Below, piece after piece: positions 1-8,516 of a stretch of 60,126 nt of DNA. The stretch's first letter is position 1, and each line of letters opens with the position of its first letter. Source of the DNA: Gammaproteobacteria bacterium (lineage in GTDB: Bacteria > Pseudomonadota > Gammaproteobacteria > Pseudomonadales > Azotimanducaceae). Position numbers and translations under genes: made by a program. Where the stretch lies: contig JAPPDJ010000169.1 of the NCBI GenBank assembly GCA_028824555.1, forward strand, positions 1 through 60,126, read 5' to 3'. Under the pieces are notes generated by a model. It did not search any database. It was not told the DNA's origin and was given only the letters and a program-made list of their open reading frames with translations.

Positions 1-54
1 CTCCCCCCTCGCGGGGGAGTCGAGAAAAGCGTCCTCGCTTTTCTCGGAGGGGGG
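1..54. repeat. Palindromic intergenic repeat, type P3
   Basis: Two back-to-back hairpins: a C-run/G-run stem around cgcg, then a stem of gagaaaagcg and cgcttttctc around a short loop. The same element occurs in the opposite orientation at about 49998-50052 between tolR and tolQ, and a shortened form is cut by the right edge of the window (from about 60098). It is non-coding and probably a REP-like element. Confidence 0.75.
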
Positions 55-478
55 CCGCCGACCCAAAACCCCGTACACCACAATCCCCGAACAAAGCCCC
101 TCCCGTCCCTCCTCCTTTCATTTCTCTGGAAGGGGAGTCGTAAAGCGCCTCGCTTTTCGGAGGGGCCTTCCCGCAAAGGGAGGGTTCTCAACTCCGGCGC
201 AAGCGTCGTTTTCTACGGCGCGGCCTCCTGGCGCGCTCTGCGAGCGTCGGCAGTTGCTTCGCAACTGCTGGCCGCCTCTCTCGGCGGGAGCGAAGGCAGA
301 GCGACCATTCGCGAACGCTCCCTGTTCACAATCGGACACTGGCGCAACCATGCATTTCATGAGGAAGGGAGAACCGCCAGCATCGTCCGCCGAAAGGAGG
401 GCGATTCGGCCTGATGCGGCGCATGGCACGGGTTTGGCATCCTCGTCGGGAACCGTCAAAGCGCAAGGGCTTGCCCGG
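55..478. other. Non-coding stretch with further palindromic repeats
   Basis: No convincing gene. A second partial copy of the gaaaagcgagg-type hairpin lies near 118-165. Around 228-262 there is a pair of hairpins (cgcgctctgcgagcg, then gcagttgc-ttc-gcaactgc) that resembles the two hairpins inside the 101-bp tandem repeat at 50.1 kb. An open frame runs into the downstream permease from 254, but its first 75 codons show no family resemblance and are better read as intergenic. Confidence 0.5.
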
Positions 479-2950
479 ATGACTTTCGCCTTCGTCGTGG
501 ATCTGCGCCAAGCGGCCCAGAGCCTGGCACGCTCGCCCGGCTTCACCGCAGTGGTGGTGTTGACGCTGGCTGCAAGCCTTGGCTTTGCCACCGCCATCTA
601 TGCTGCGCTCAAGCATGTTGTGATCGATCCGCTGCCGCATCCCGATTCCGAACGCCTCATGGTGCTGCGCAGCGAAGTGCCCGGCTCTGGCACGGATGAA
701 GAGTGGGCTGCCTCCACCGCCCAATACTTCCACTTCCGCGACCACGCCCAGTCACTGGCTGACATCGGCTTCGTGGACATGTCCGCCGTGGGCGTGGCAG
801 GACATGACGAGGGCGGTGCAGCGCAGGCCCGGGTTAGCGTCATCACCGCCGGCATCCACCGCTTGATGGGCGCCCGCGCCCTGCACGGGCGGTTGTTCGC
901 GGAGCCGGACGACGATCCCGGCGCGCCACCCCTGGCCGTGCTGGGGGAGGGCTTCTGGCGCACCCATTTCGGGGCGGACCCGGACATCGTCGGCAACACG
1001 GTTCGTCTCGACATCCCGTGGGAGCAAGGCGCCATCGAAGTGATCGGCGTGGCAGCGACACCGGGTGGTACGCCCCTTGACGAAACGGACATCTGGCTGC
1101 CGAAGTTCCTCAACCCGGCAGGCCCCCACTACAACCAGCACAGCTACCTCGTGCTGGCGCTGCGAAGCCCGGACGTGTCGCTGGCGGCGGCGCAAGCGGA
1201 TGCGCAACGACTCACGCGCGAACTGACCACCGCGTTCCCGGATGTGTACCCCACCACTTTCATCGAGGACTTCGGCTTTCGCAGCAGATGGCAGCCGTTG
1301 CGGGAAAGCCTGACCCGGGGCGCGGCGGCGCCGCTGTGGATTGCCCAGGGCGGCACGGCGCTGCTCCTGCTGGTGGGATGGGTTGCGGTGGCGAATCTCT
1401 TTCTCGCGTGGATCGAGACGCGACACCCGGAGATGGCGGTGCGGCAGGCGTTCGGCGCCGGTCGCGGGGCGGTTCTGCGCCAGCTCGCCTCGTCCAGCGC
1501 GCTGCTCGTGGCCGGTGCCTGGATCGTCGGCATCTTGATTGCCTGGTGGATCTGCGGGGTTCTTGCCGCATTGCCCCTAGGCATTCCGCGCATGGACAAA
1601 ATCGCCGTGGATGCCGGCGTGCTGCTGGCCTCGCTTGCGGCGGCGCTGCTGGTGGTGGTCTCGTTCGTGGGCCTCGCGGCCTGGCGAATGCGACGCGCTT
1701 CCGGGCGACTGGTGGAAGCCGGCCGAGGCACCACGGCCAGCCGCGACCGACAGCGAGCCCGCACCGCCTTGGTGGTCGCGCAGGTGGCCGTGGCGTTCGT
1801 GCTGCTGGTGGGCGCGGGTCTGTTGCTGTCGAGCTTTCGCAATCTGGCTGCGGTGAACCCGGGCATCGACCCCACCGGCACGGTTCACGTTCGATTGGGG
1901 CCGGACAGCAGCCAGACCGGCCGTTGGCACAGCTTCCTCCAGGAACTCATCGAGCGTGTATCGGCGCTGCCCGGCGTGGCCGTCGTGGGGGCGTCCCAGA
2001 GCCTGCCCTTTGACCGCGGCTACATTGGTTGCGTGGCGCAGTACTTCGAGGACGAGGGGATCGCAGAACGTCTGGACGCCGCAGAACTTACAACCTGCGG
2101 TGTGCAGGACTTCGTGACTCCGGGATACTTCGAGGCGGTGGGCATGCCCCTCCTGCGCGGGCAAACTCTGGACTGGCGAGATTTCAACGACCCGGCGCGG
2201 CGGAGCGCCGTCGTCAGCCGGGCGTTCACCGCCAAGTTCTTCCCGGATCGCCCCGCCATCGGCCAGCGCATCGCTCCCTACGGCTGGCCGTGGTTCACGG
2301 TGGTGGGCGTGGTGGGCGACACCTACGCCATATCGGTCGCCGACGATCCCACGGCGCATGTGTACTACCCCCTCTCGGGCATACCGGCTGATGCCGGCTG
2401 GCGCCCAAGCCCCATGCAACTCGTGGTGCGAACCGAACTGGGAGACCCCACGGCGATCTTGCCGACCGTGCGTGGCCTCGTCACGGAAATGGACCCGAAC
2501 ATCGTCATGGCGGCGGCCGAACCCTTCGCAGCGGTGCTGGAACGATCCACGAGCCAAGACCGTTTCATGGCGCTGCTGCTCGCTGCCGCGGCCAGCGCAT
2601 CGCTGCTGCTGGCCGTAATTGGCCTCTACGGCGTGGTGGCCTTTCTGGCCACGAAGCGCACCCCGGAGATCGGCGTGCGGATGGCGGTGGGCGCCCGCCC
2701 GGGGGACATCCGCCGCATGATGGTGCTCGGTTCGCTCAAGACCGTCGCGTTCGGCGTCGTCATCGGCGCCGGCGTGAGCCTGGGCCTTGCGGGTTTGGTG
2801 CGCGGCGTTCTGTTCGGGGTCGCGCCAACCAATCCGGCGGTGTATGTCGGCAGTGCGCTCCTGTTGGTGCTCGCCGGCGGTGCGGCAAGCTGGCTGGCAA
2901 CGCGACAGGCGACGCGGATCACGCCGCTCGACGCGTTGCGTGTGCAATAG
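479..2950 (+). CDS. MacB/FtsX-type ABC transporter permease (ADOP-like)
   Basis: Integral membrane permease of an export ABC system, 823 aa from ATG 479. That start places the N-terminal helix (about residues 20-43) right after a short cytoplasmic lead, as in the family. The layout is duplicated: helix, periplasmic MacB-type core, three helices at about 285-308, 340-362 and 377-400; then a second helix at about 429-450, a second periplasmic core, and three last helices at about 698-724, 755-777 and 787-804. This fits the long duplicated permeases called ADOP. It lacks its own ATPase domain, which is probably supplied by the gene at 9906. The regulator gene follows 59 bases downstream. The substrate is unknown; peptides, lipoproteins or toxic hydrophobic compounds are typical for the family. 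Confidence 0.88.
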   Translation: MTFAFVVDLRQAAQSLARSPGFTAVVVLTLAASLGFATAIYAALKHVVIDPLPHPDSERLMVLRSEVPGSGTDEEWAASTAQYFHFRDHAQSLADIGFVDMSAVGVAGHDEGGAAQARVSVITAGIHRLMGARALHGRLFAEPDDDPGAPPLAVLGEGFWRTHFGADPDIVGNTVRLDIPWEQGAIEVIGVAATPGGTPLDETDIWLPKFLNPAGPHYNQHSYLVLALRSPDVSLAAAQADAQRLTRELTTAFPDVYPTTFIEDFGFRSRWQPLRESLTRGAAAPLWIAQGGTALLLLVGWVAVANLFLAWIETRHPEMAVRQAFGAGRGAVLRQLASSSALLVAGAWIVGILIAWWICGVLAALPLGIPRMDKIAVDAGVLLASLAAALLVVVSFVGLAAWRMRRASGRLVEAGRGTTASRDRQRARTALVVAQVAVAFVLLVGAGLLLSSFRNLAAVNPGIDPTGTVHVRLGPDSSQTGRWHSFLQELIERVSALPGVAVVGASQSLPFDRGYIGCVAQYFEDEGIAERLDAAELTTCGVQDFVTPGYFEAVGMPLLRGQTLDWRDFNDPARRSAVVSRAFTAKFFPDRPAIGQRIAPYGWPWFTVVGVVGDTYAISVADDPTAHVYYPLSGIPADAGWRPSPMQLVVRTELGDPTAILPTVRGLVTEMDPNIVMAAAEPFAAVLERSTSQDRFMALLLAAAASASLLLAVIGLYGVVAFLATKRTPEIGVRMAVGARPGDIRRMMVLGSLKTVAFGVVIGAGVSLGLAGLVRGVLFGVAPTNPAVYVGSALLLVLAGGAASWLATRQATRITPLDALRVQ

Positions 2951-3009
2951 GCGGCAGAAAGCGAGGGCGCTATCTCGGCGGAAGGAGGCCGGTCGATTCC
3001 CCGCACTTC

Positions 3010-4410
3010 ATGAATAATCCGGGCCAACACTCCCTCACGGTGGAACCATTGCCCCAGCCGAGTCAGCCCACGATTCTTGTTGCGGATGATCAGTCGGACG
3101 TCCTTGAGGCCCTGCGTCTGCTGCTGAAGGGTGCGGGCATGGCGGTGCTGACGGCGCATTCGCCGGACGAAGTGCTGAAGGTGGCGGCCGCCCGCGATCT
3201 CGATGGCGTGCTGGTGGACCTCAACTACACGCGCGACACCACCTCCGGCAGCGAAGGCATGGACCTTCTGCGCTCGCTCAGAGAACTCGACGCCACGCTT
3301 CCTATCGTCACCATGACCGCTTGGGGCAGCGTCGAAGGCGCCGTGGAGGCGATGCGTCGGGGCGCCGGCGACTACGTCGAAAAGCCTTGGGACAACGACC
3401 ACCTCGTGGCGACGCTCAGCACCCAAGTGCAGCTTGGCCGCGCCCGCCGGCTCGGCCAGCGTCTCGCCGACGCAGAGCGGCGGCGCGAACTGGGCTCCAC
3501 CGCGGACTTCGTGGCGGCTTCCCCCGTCATGCAGCCCGTACTGGAAATGATCGCCAACGTTGCCCCTTCCGACGCCAACGTCCTCATCACCGGCGAGCAC
3601 GGAACGGGCAAGGAAGTGGTGGCGCGGCGGCTGCACGCGCTCTCCAAGCGCGCGGGCCAGGCACTGGTGACGGTGAATGCCGGTGGCTTCAGCGACGGCG
3701 TGTTCGAGAGCGAGCTCTTCGGCCATGTGCGCGGTGCCTTCACCGATGCCAAGAGCGACCGCGCCGGCTGCTTTGAACTCGCCCACGAGGGCACCCTGTT
3801 TCTCGACGAGATCGCCAACCTGCCCTGGACACAGCAAGGCAAGCTGCTCCGAGCCTTGGAGAACCGGGAAATCCAGCGGGTTGGCTCGAGCAGGGTGCGG
3901 CGGGTGGACGTGCGGGTGATTGCGGCGACCAACGCAGACATCGCGGCCGCGGTATCGAAACGCGAGTTCCGCGAAGACCTTCTCTATCGGCTCAACACCG
4001 TACAAATCCACCTGCCGCCCCTGCGCGAGCGAACCGAAGACATCGCCGAGCTTGCCGCGGGCTTCCTCGCCCGCGAGGCGGCGCACTACGGCAAATCTGT
4101 CGACAACTTCAGCGACGCCGCCATGCAAGCGCTCGTGCGCCACCGGTGGCCCGGCAACGTGCGCGAACTGCACCATGCGGTGGAGCGCGCCGTACTGGTC
4201 GCCCCGGGCGGCGTGGTTGCCGAGGCTGACCTTGGCCTTTCGAGGGCAGAAGGCGAAGCGAACCTCGATGCCATGACCCTGGCGCAAGCGGAGTGCGTGC
4301 TGGTGGGAAGGGCGATGAAGCGCCACGGCGACAACGTCACCCGCGCGGCGCGGGACCTCGGCATCAGTCGCGCGGCGCTCTATCGCAAGATTGAGCGTTG
4401 CGGGCTTTGA
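3010..4410 (+). CDS. NtrC-family sigma54-dependent response regulator
   Basis: 466-aa transcription activator. The receiver domain (about 20-130) has the acidic pair D26-D27, phospho-acceptor D70 and K125. The AAA+ domain (about 165-400) has Walker A GEHGTGKE at 195-202 and Walker B LFLDEI at 263-268. A Fis-type helix-turn-helix ends the protein (about 425-466). The sigma54-contact loop reads GAFTDA (242-247) instead of the textbook GAFTGA. I believe this variant recurs in regulators linked to such permeases, but cannot check it here. The kinase gene starts 13 bases inside its 3' end, so the two are translated together. The likely target is the surrounding export genes. Confidence 0.93.
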   Translation: MNNPGQHSLTVEPLPQPSQPTILVADDQSDVLEALRLLLKGAGMAVLTAHSPDEVLKVAAARDLDGVLVDLNYTRDTTSGSEGMDLLRSLRELDATLPIVTMTAWGSVEGAVEAMRRGAGDYVEKPWDNDHLVATLSTQVQLGRARRLGQRLADAERRRELGSTADFVAASPVMQPVLEMIANVAPSDANVLITGEHGTGKEVVARRLHALSKRAGQALVTVNAGGFSDGVFESELFGHVRGAFTDAKSDRAGCFELAHEGTLFLDEIANLPWTQQGKLLRALENREIQRVGSSRVRRVDVRVIAATNADIAAAVSKREFREDLLYRLNTVQIHLPPLRERTEDIAELAAGFLAREAAHYGKSVDNFSDAAMQALVRHRWPGNVRELHHAVERAVLVAPGGVVAEADLGLSRAEGEANLDAMTLAQAECVLVGRAMKRHGDNVTRAARDLGISRAALYRKIERCGL

Positions 4411-5753
4411 CCCGGAAGGATCGTTCCGCAAGGCGGGGCAGCGATGCCCGCCTGCTCTCCGTCGCGGTTCTTCTGGCGGCCGGTTTGCCGGGCAGCGCGG
4501 TGGCGTTGGCCCTACTCTGGACGCAGGAACATCCCGCCATTTTGCAGTGGGCCCTGACCGCAGTGGTGGTTGGCGCATGGCTCGGTGCGGCCCTGGTGTT
4601 GCGCACCTCGCTCAACCGCACGCTGCGGACCATGGCGAGCCTGCTCGGCGCCTTGCGCGCCGGCGACTACTCCATCCGCGCCCGCCATGCCGGCGGTGAC
4701 GACCCCCTCTCCCTCGTCTATGTCGAGATCAACGGCTTGGAGCGTCAGCTCCGCGAGCAACGCCTAGGTGCGGTGGAAGCCAGCGATGTGCTGCATCGGG
4801 TACTGGCGGAGATCGACACCGCGGTGATGGCCTTCGACGAGCGGTCGGCGCTGCGCGTCATCAACCGGGCGGGGGAACGCTTGCTCGGCGGCGCGGCGGC
4901 GGACTTGGTCGGCAAGTCTGCCGACGAACTGCACCTCGGCGAAGCCCTGGCCGGTGACGCGCCACACACAGTGGTTCGGGAAGATGCATCCGCACGACGC
5001 CACTGGCAGGTTCGTCGCAACGTGATCCGGCAAGGCGGCGAGCGGTTAACCCTGGTGGTGATGACCGACCTCGAACGCACCCTGCGCGAGGAGGAGCGGG
5101 CCGCCTGGCGGCGACTCGTGCGTGTGCTCGGACACGAGATCAACAATTCGCTGGCACCCATCAAGTCCATTGCCGAGAGCGTTCGTGCGCTGCTGCGGGA
5201 GCACGCTGGCCGGGGCGATTGGACGGCAGATGCCGACAGCGGCCTGGCGGTCGTTGCGAGTCGGGCCGAGTCCCTGCGTCGCTTTCTTGCCGCCTATGCT
5301 CGGCTGGCGCGTTTGCCGCCGCCGACACTGGCACCGGTGGATGTTGCCGCCTGGGTGCGACACGCTGCCGAGCTAGAGACGCGGATGTCGGTCTCGGTGC
5401 AGGGCGTGGAAGGCGTCGAAGTTCGGGCCGATCGAGATCAGCTCGACCAGGCCCTGATCAACTTGATTGCCAATGCGGTCGATGCATCGCTCGAAACCGA
5501 CGGTGGGGTCGAAGTCCACTGGCGGCTCGAGGGTGATCGCGTAGCGGTGATGGTCGACGACGAAGGCGCCGGCATCGCCGAAAGCGATAGCCTATTCGTG
5601 CCTTTCTACACCACCAAGCCCGGCGGCTCCGGCATCGGTCTCGTGCTGAGCCAACACATCGCCGAGAACCACGGCGGTTCGCTGACGCTGCGCAACCGCA
5701 CGGACCACCAAGGCGTGCGCGCCCGCCTGACCCTGCCGCTAGGGACGCTCTGA
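4398..5753 (+). CDS. NtrY-like membrane sensor histidine kinase
   Basis: 451 aa from a TTG codon that overlaps the end of the regulator gene. Two membrane helices (about 20-41 and 49-69) enclose almost no periplasmic loop, so it probably senses in the membrane or cytoplasm. A HAMP/linker, a PAS-like segment (about 128-225), a HisKA domain with phospho-acceptor H246 in GHEINN, and a HATPase domain with N-box INLIANAVDAS and G-boxes DDEGAGIAE and GSGIGLVLS follow. It is the cognate partner of the preceding regulator, judging by overlap and family pairing. The exact start is uncertain because no strong ribosome site precedes the TTG. Confidence 0.92.
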   Translation: MRALTRKDRSARRGSDARLLSVAVLLAAGLPGSAVALALLWTQEHPAILQWALTAVVVGAWLGAALVLRTSLNRTLRTMASLLGALRAGDYSIRARHAGGDDPLSLVYVEINGLERQLREQRLGAVEASDVLHRVLAEIDTAVMAFDERSALRVINRAGERLLGGAAADLVGKSADELHLGEALAGDAPHTVVREDASARRHWQVRRNVIRQGGERLTLVVMTDLERTLREEERAAWRRLVRVLGHEINNSLAPIKSIAESVRALLREHAGRGDWTADADSGLAVVASRAESLRRFLAAYARLARLPPPTLAPVDVAAWVRHAAELETRMSVSVQGVEGVEVRADRDQLDQALINLIANAVDASLETDGGVEVHWRLEGDRVAVMVDDEGAGIAESDSLFVPFYTTKPGGSGIGLVLSQHIAENHGGSLTLRNRTDHQGVRARLTLPLGTL

Positions 5754-5848
5754 TCGAGTTCGGTTAAGAGTCACACTTCCGCGACTCCGGCTCCTTCGTA
5801 TGGGAGGAAATTCGTTCGGTCTCCGACGCCGACGCCGCCTCGTGCGCG

Positions 5849-7003
5849 GTGAAGGACAATCTCATCGTGGATACACCGCTGACCCTATTGGTTGAGACAC
5901 AGATACCGGCGGCTATACGCGGAGACCGCGAGGCGTTTGCGCGAATCGTGGACGCCACGCAAGGGCTCGTGTCGTCCATTGCACTGGCCATCGTCCGCGA
6001 CGCCGAACTCAGCCGCGACATTTCGCAGGACGTGTTTCTGTCGGCTTGGCGTGACCTGAGCCAATTGCGTGACCCAGGCAGCTTCCTCCCGTGGCTGCGT
6101 CAAATGACACGAAACCGGGCGTATCACGTGCTGCGCGCAACCCGACGACGAACGCGCCATCTGCTGGATGGCGACGTCGACTCCTTGATCGAATCTGCTG
6201 TAGACCGCCGGCCATCGGCAGATGCGCACCTCATGGCAGAGGAAGAGCGGACCGCCCTGACGACAGCACTCGACGAACTGCCTGATGACGCGCGTGAGGT
6301 CGTAACCCTGTTCTATCGCGAGGGACAGTCGACCGCGCAGGTGGCGGCGCTCTTGGGTATAGGTGAGGTGGCTGTGCGCAAACGCTTGTCGCGAGCGCGC
6401 GGAAGACTTCGCGCGAGCCTGCTTGCCCGGTTCGGGGAAGCCGCTCGACGTGCCGCGCCGGGTACGGGACTGACGAGTTCCGTGATGGCCGTGATAGCGA
6501 TCGGGACGCCCGGTGAGACGTCGGTGGCGGCACGGGTGGCAGTTGGATCCTCGGTCGCCGCTGGGGGCGTGTCCGTGCTGACCAAGGCGCTGACCGTCGT
6601 GGAAGCTGTCGTGTTGCCGGCGGCCGGCGCCCTGATCGGTTTGCTGCTCGGGACCCGCCAGCTTAAGCGGCGGGCACGGTCTGCAAATGAATTGCGAAGC
6701 CTTCGCCAATTCGAAGCGGTCAGCGCGGTCCTGTTCGTTCTTGCGGCGTTCGCGTCTCCCGCCTCTTGGTTGCTGACCGACAGCGTCTGGTCTCAGGTCG
6801 CCACACTCGGCGGGCTCATTCTCGGCTTCGGAACGCTCTACCTTGTCTGGCTACCCCGGATCCTCGCCTCGCGTTTTGCACTCGAGCTGTCCGAAGATCC
6901 GCAAGCGGCGCGGGCGGCGCGTGCCAGCGAACGGCGACTCGCATGGGTGGGTTGGACAGTAGGCCTCCTCGCCGCCACTGCCGGTCTGATTGCAGGTCTC
7001 TGA
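5849..7003 (+). CDS. ECF sigma factor with C-terminal membrane domain
   Basis: 384 aa from GTG 5849 (GTG 5867 is an alternative). Residues about 20-90 form sigma region 2 (QDVFLSAWRDL core) and about 125-175 form region 4 with the helix-turn-helix (STAQVAALLGIGEVAVRKR). About 190 further residues follow that are not part of a standard ECF factor. They hold several hydrophobic stretches (about 208-222, 245-268, 287-307, 312-335 and near the C-terminus), so the factor may be tethered to the inner membrane. No anti-sigma gene is adjacent; the tail may play that role. The next gene starts 13 bases after the stop and is probably co-transcribed. Confidence 0.85.
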   Translation: MKDNLIVDTPLTLLVETQIPAAIRGDREAFARIVDATQGLVSSIALAIVRDAELSRDISQDVFLSAWRDLSQLRDPGSFLPWLRQMTRNRAYHVLRATRRRTRHLLDGDVDSLIESAVDRRPSADAHLMAEEERTALTTALDELPDDAREVVTLFYREGQSTAQVAALLGIGEVAVRKRLSRARGRLRASLLARFGEAARRAAPGTGLTSSVMAVIAIGTPGETSVAARVAVGSSVAAGGVSVLTKALTVVEAVVLPAAGALIGLLLGTRQLKRRARSANELRSLRQFEAVSAVLFVLAAFASPASWLLTDSVWSQVATLGGLILGFGTLYLVWLPRILASRFALELSEDPQAARAARASERRLAWVGWTVGLLAATAGLIAGL

Positions 7004-7016
7004 CCGAGGTAACGAC

Positions 7017-8207
7017 ATGTCACGGAGCACGTCTCAAACCAAGGTCCTTGGGATACAAGGTGGGGAAACAGTACACCCGCTGTCAGGGAGCATTGCAGGA
7101 TTCGCCCTTTCGATCGCCTGCCTGGCTCTTTGCATCGCCCCAGGGTGCGCGACCGGGAGCGGAGAGCCATCGCCCGCCATGATCGCAGTCATCACGCCGC
7201 CGGTAGCGATGGCGAAGCGGGCCGACGACCGGGAACGGACCGACCCATCCGAGACCGTCGGCGAGTCTCCGGCGGTGCAGGCAAGCACGAGTGACGAAGT
7301 CGAAGAGGTGGTTGTCGTAGGGAACCGCACAAGACTGTGGCTGCCTCTCGTCGGCACCAACTGGCCCGACAAGGATTGCCAGCTCCGGGTTCGGAGAGTC
7401 GGTGCGGGCGATCGCCGCTCCATCTTCGTTGCCGATCTCGGGCGAAGCGGGCGCGCGTGGCGACACGTCGCCCGGCGGCTCGCTGACGGCGGCCACCAGT
7501 CCACTTTGGTAACGCTGCCCGGGAGCGACGGAAATCGCCCCTGTACGTGGCGCGGCGCGGTGCGCGAACAGGCCGGTCGGCTCGTGGCCGATCTGGTACG
7601 AGAAGGCCCGGGGCCGGTCTCCCTGGTTGGCGACGTTTTTGGCGCGCAAGTCGTCTTGGAAGCCGCCACGCACCTCGCTGCCGACCATGTCCACAACTTT
7701 GTCCTCTACGACGTCGTTCCGCGTCCCCAGTCGCTACAGAACCCGTTGCTCAAGGGTTATGCGATGACGCCAGCGGCCGCGTTCGCCGCCCAGGCGCGAG
7801 TGACTCCGCCGGGCTGGTGGACGATGTGGTCTGCGATTGATGTACGAACCGGGCGGGAGTTCGCGGACAAAGCCGTTCAATCGGAGATTCTCGATTCGCT
7901 TCGCAGGTCCGATCCCGTAACGGTGAGCTATGAACTCATTCGGGGGCTGGGCAGCGGCGCCGACACGCTGCGACAGCGGATCGAGTCGAACGAGGGGCCC
8001 GTTCTGGCCCTCTGGCCTACCGGCCCGGCGGGCAAAGAGAGGAAGTCCCGCGCGGCGGCGGCCGCCCAGTACGCGGCGCTACCGAACATCGTCTGGCGCA
8101 CCGTCGATGGCCACGGGACGGGTGCCATGCTGGAGGCATCGGAGGCAGTCGCAGGCCACATCAGAGCATTCTGGCAAGACACCGGCTTCCTATCGGAGGA
8201 CCAATAG
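7017..8207 (+). CDS. Exported alpha/beta-hydrolase-like protein lacking the nucleophile Ser
   Basis: 396 aa from ATG 7017, preceded by gaggt at good spacing. A hydrophobic segment (about 22-43) ends at C44 and may be a signal peptide; the lipobox is weak. Residues 94-104 (DEVEEVVVVGN) resemble the motif that opens the plug of TonB-dependent receptors. From about residue 130 the sequence follows an alpha/beta hydrolase: a strand-loop at FVADLGRSGRAW, a nucleophile-elbow-like LVGDVFGAQVV (about 203-213) and a late DGHG histidine (about 366-369). The elbow position normally held by Ser is V207, so it may be a non-catalytic or differently catalytic member. It is paired with the membrane-tailed sigma factor. 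Function unknown. Confidence 0.72.
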   Translation: MSRSTSQTKVLGIQGGETVHPLSGSIAGFALSIACLALCIAPGCATGSGEPSPAMIAVITPPVAMAKRADDRERTDPSETVGESPAVQASTSDEVEEVVVVGNRTRLWLPLVGTNWPDKDCQLRVRRVGAGDRRSIFVADLGRSGRAWRHVARRLADGGHQSTLVTLPGSDGNRPCTWRGAVREQAGRLVADLVREGPGPVSLVGDVFGAQVVLEAATHLAADHVHNFVLYDVVPRPQSLQNPLLKGYAMTPAAAFAAQARVTPPGWWTMWSAIDVRTGREFADKAVQSEILDSLRRSDPVTVSYELIRGLGSGADTLRQRIESNEGPVLALWPTGPAGKERKSRAAAAAQYAALPNIVWRTVDGHGTGAMLEASEAVAGHIRAFWQDTGFLSEDQ

Positions 8208-8516
8208 AGCGTCGGCACGCCATGGCCAGCGTGACCACCGGGTAGGTGCGTCGGCGACTCGGCGTTCTTGGGGCACCAGCGAAGGCGCTCGCAAATGTCA
8301 CCGGGGTGTTCGCAGGCGCACACTGAATGCCTGAAACCGAACGCCGGATCGCTCCTCCCAATGCACTTCCGCCCGTTAGAGCCTCAAGATGCGCCTTGGC
8401 ACAACCCTTGCTCATTGCTGGCAATGACGTACGTAGGCCCAAGAATTGCGACTGCGCCGGCGCGGCGACTGGCTGCGGTGCACAAGCCCCCACGCGTAGA
8501 CGAAACCACGGAAGGC
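8208..8516. other. Intergenic stretch before the adaptor gene
   Basis: An open frame runs through this stretch into the adaptor gene, and ATG 8424 would add 31 residues. The encoded residues show no family resemblance. I see no clear promoter, repeat or RNA here. Confidence 0.4.

Noticed and set aside
254-478. N-terminal extension of the permease
   Set aside because: The added 75 residues have no similarity to the family and lie over repeats; ATG 479 gives the expected N-terminus.
2626-4578. 650-aa minus-strand open frame
   Set aside because: Antisense to the response regulator, whose domains and motifs are unmistakable; the long frame is a GC-rich artefact.
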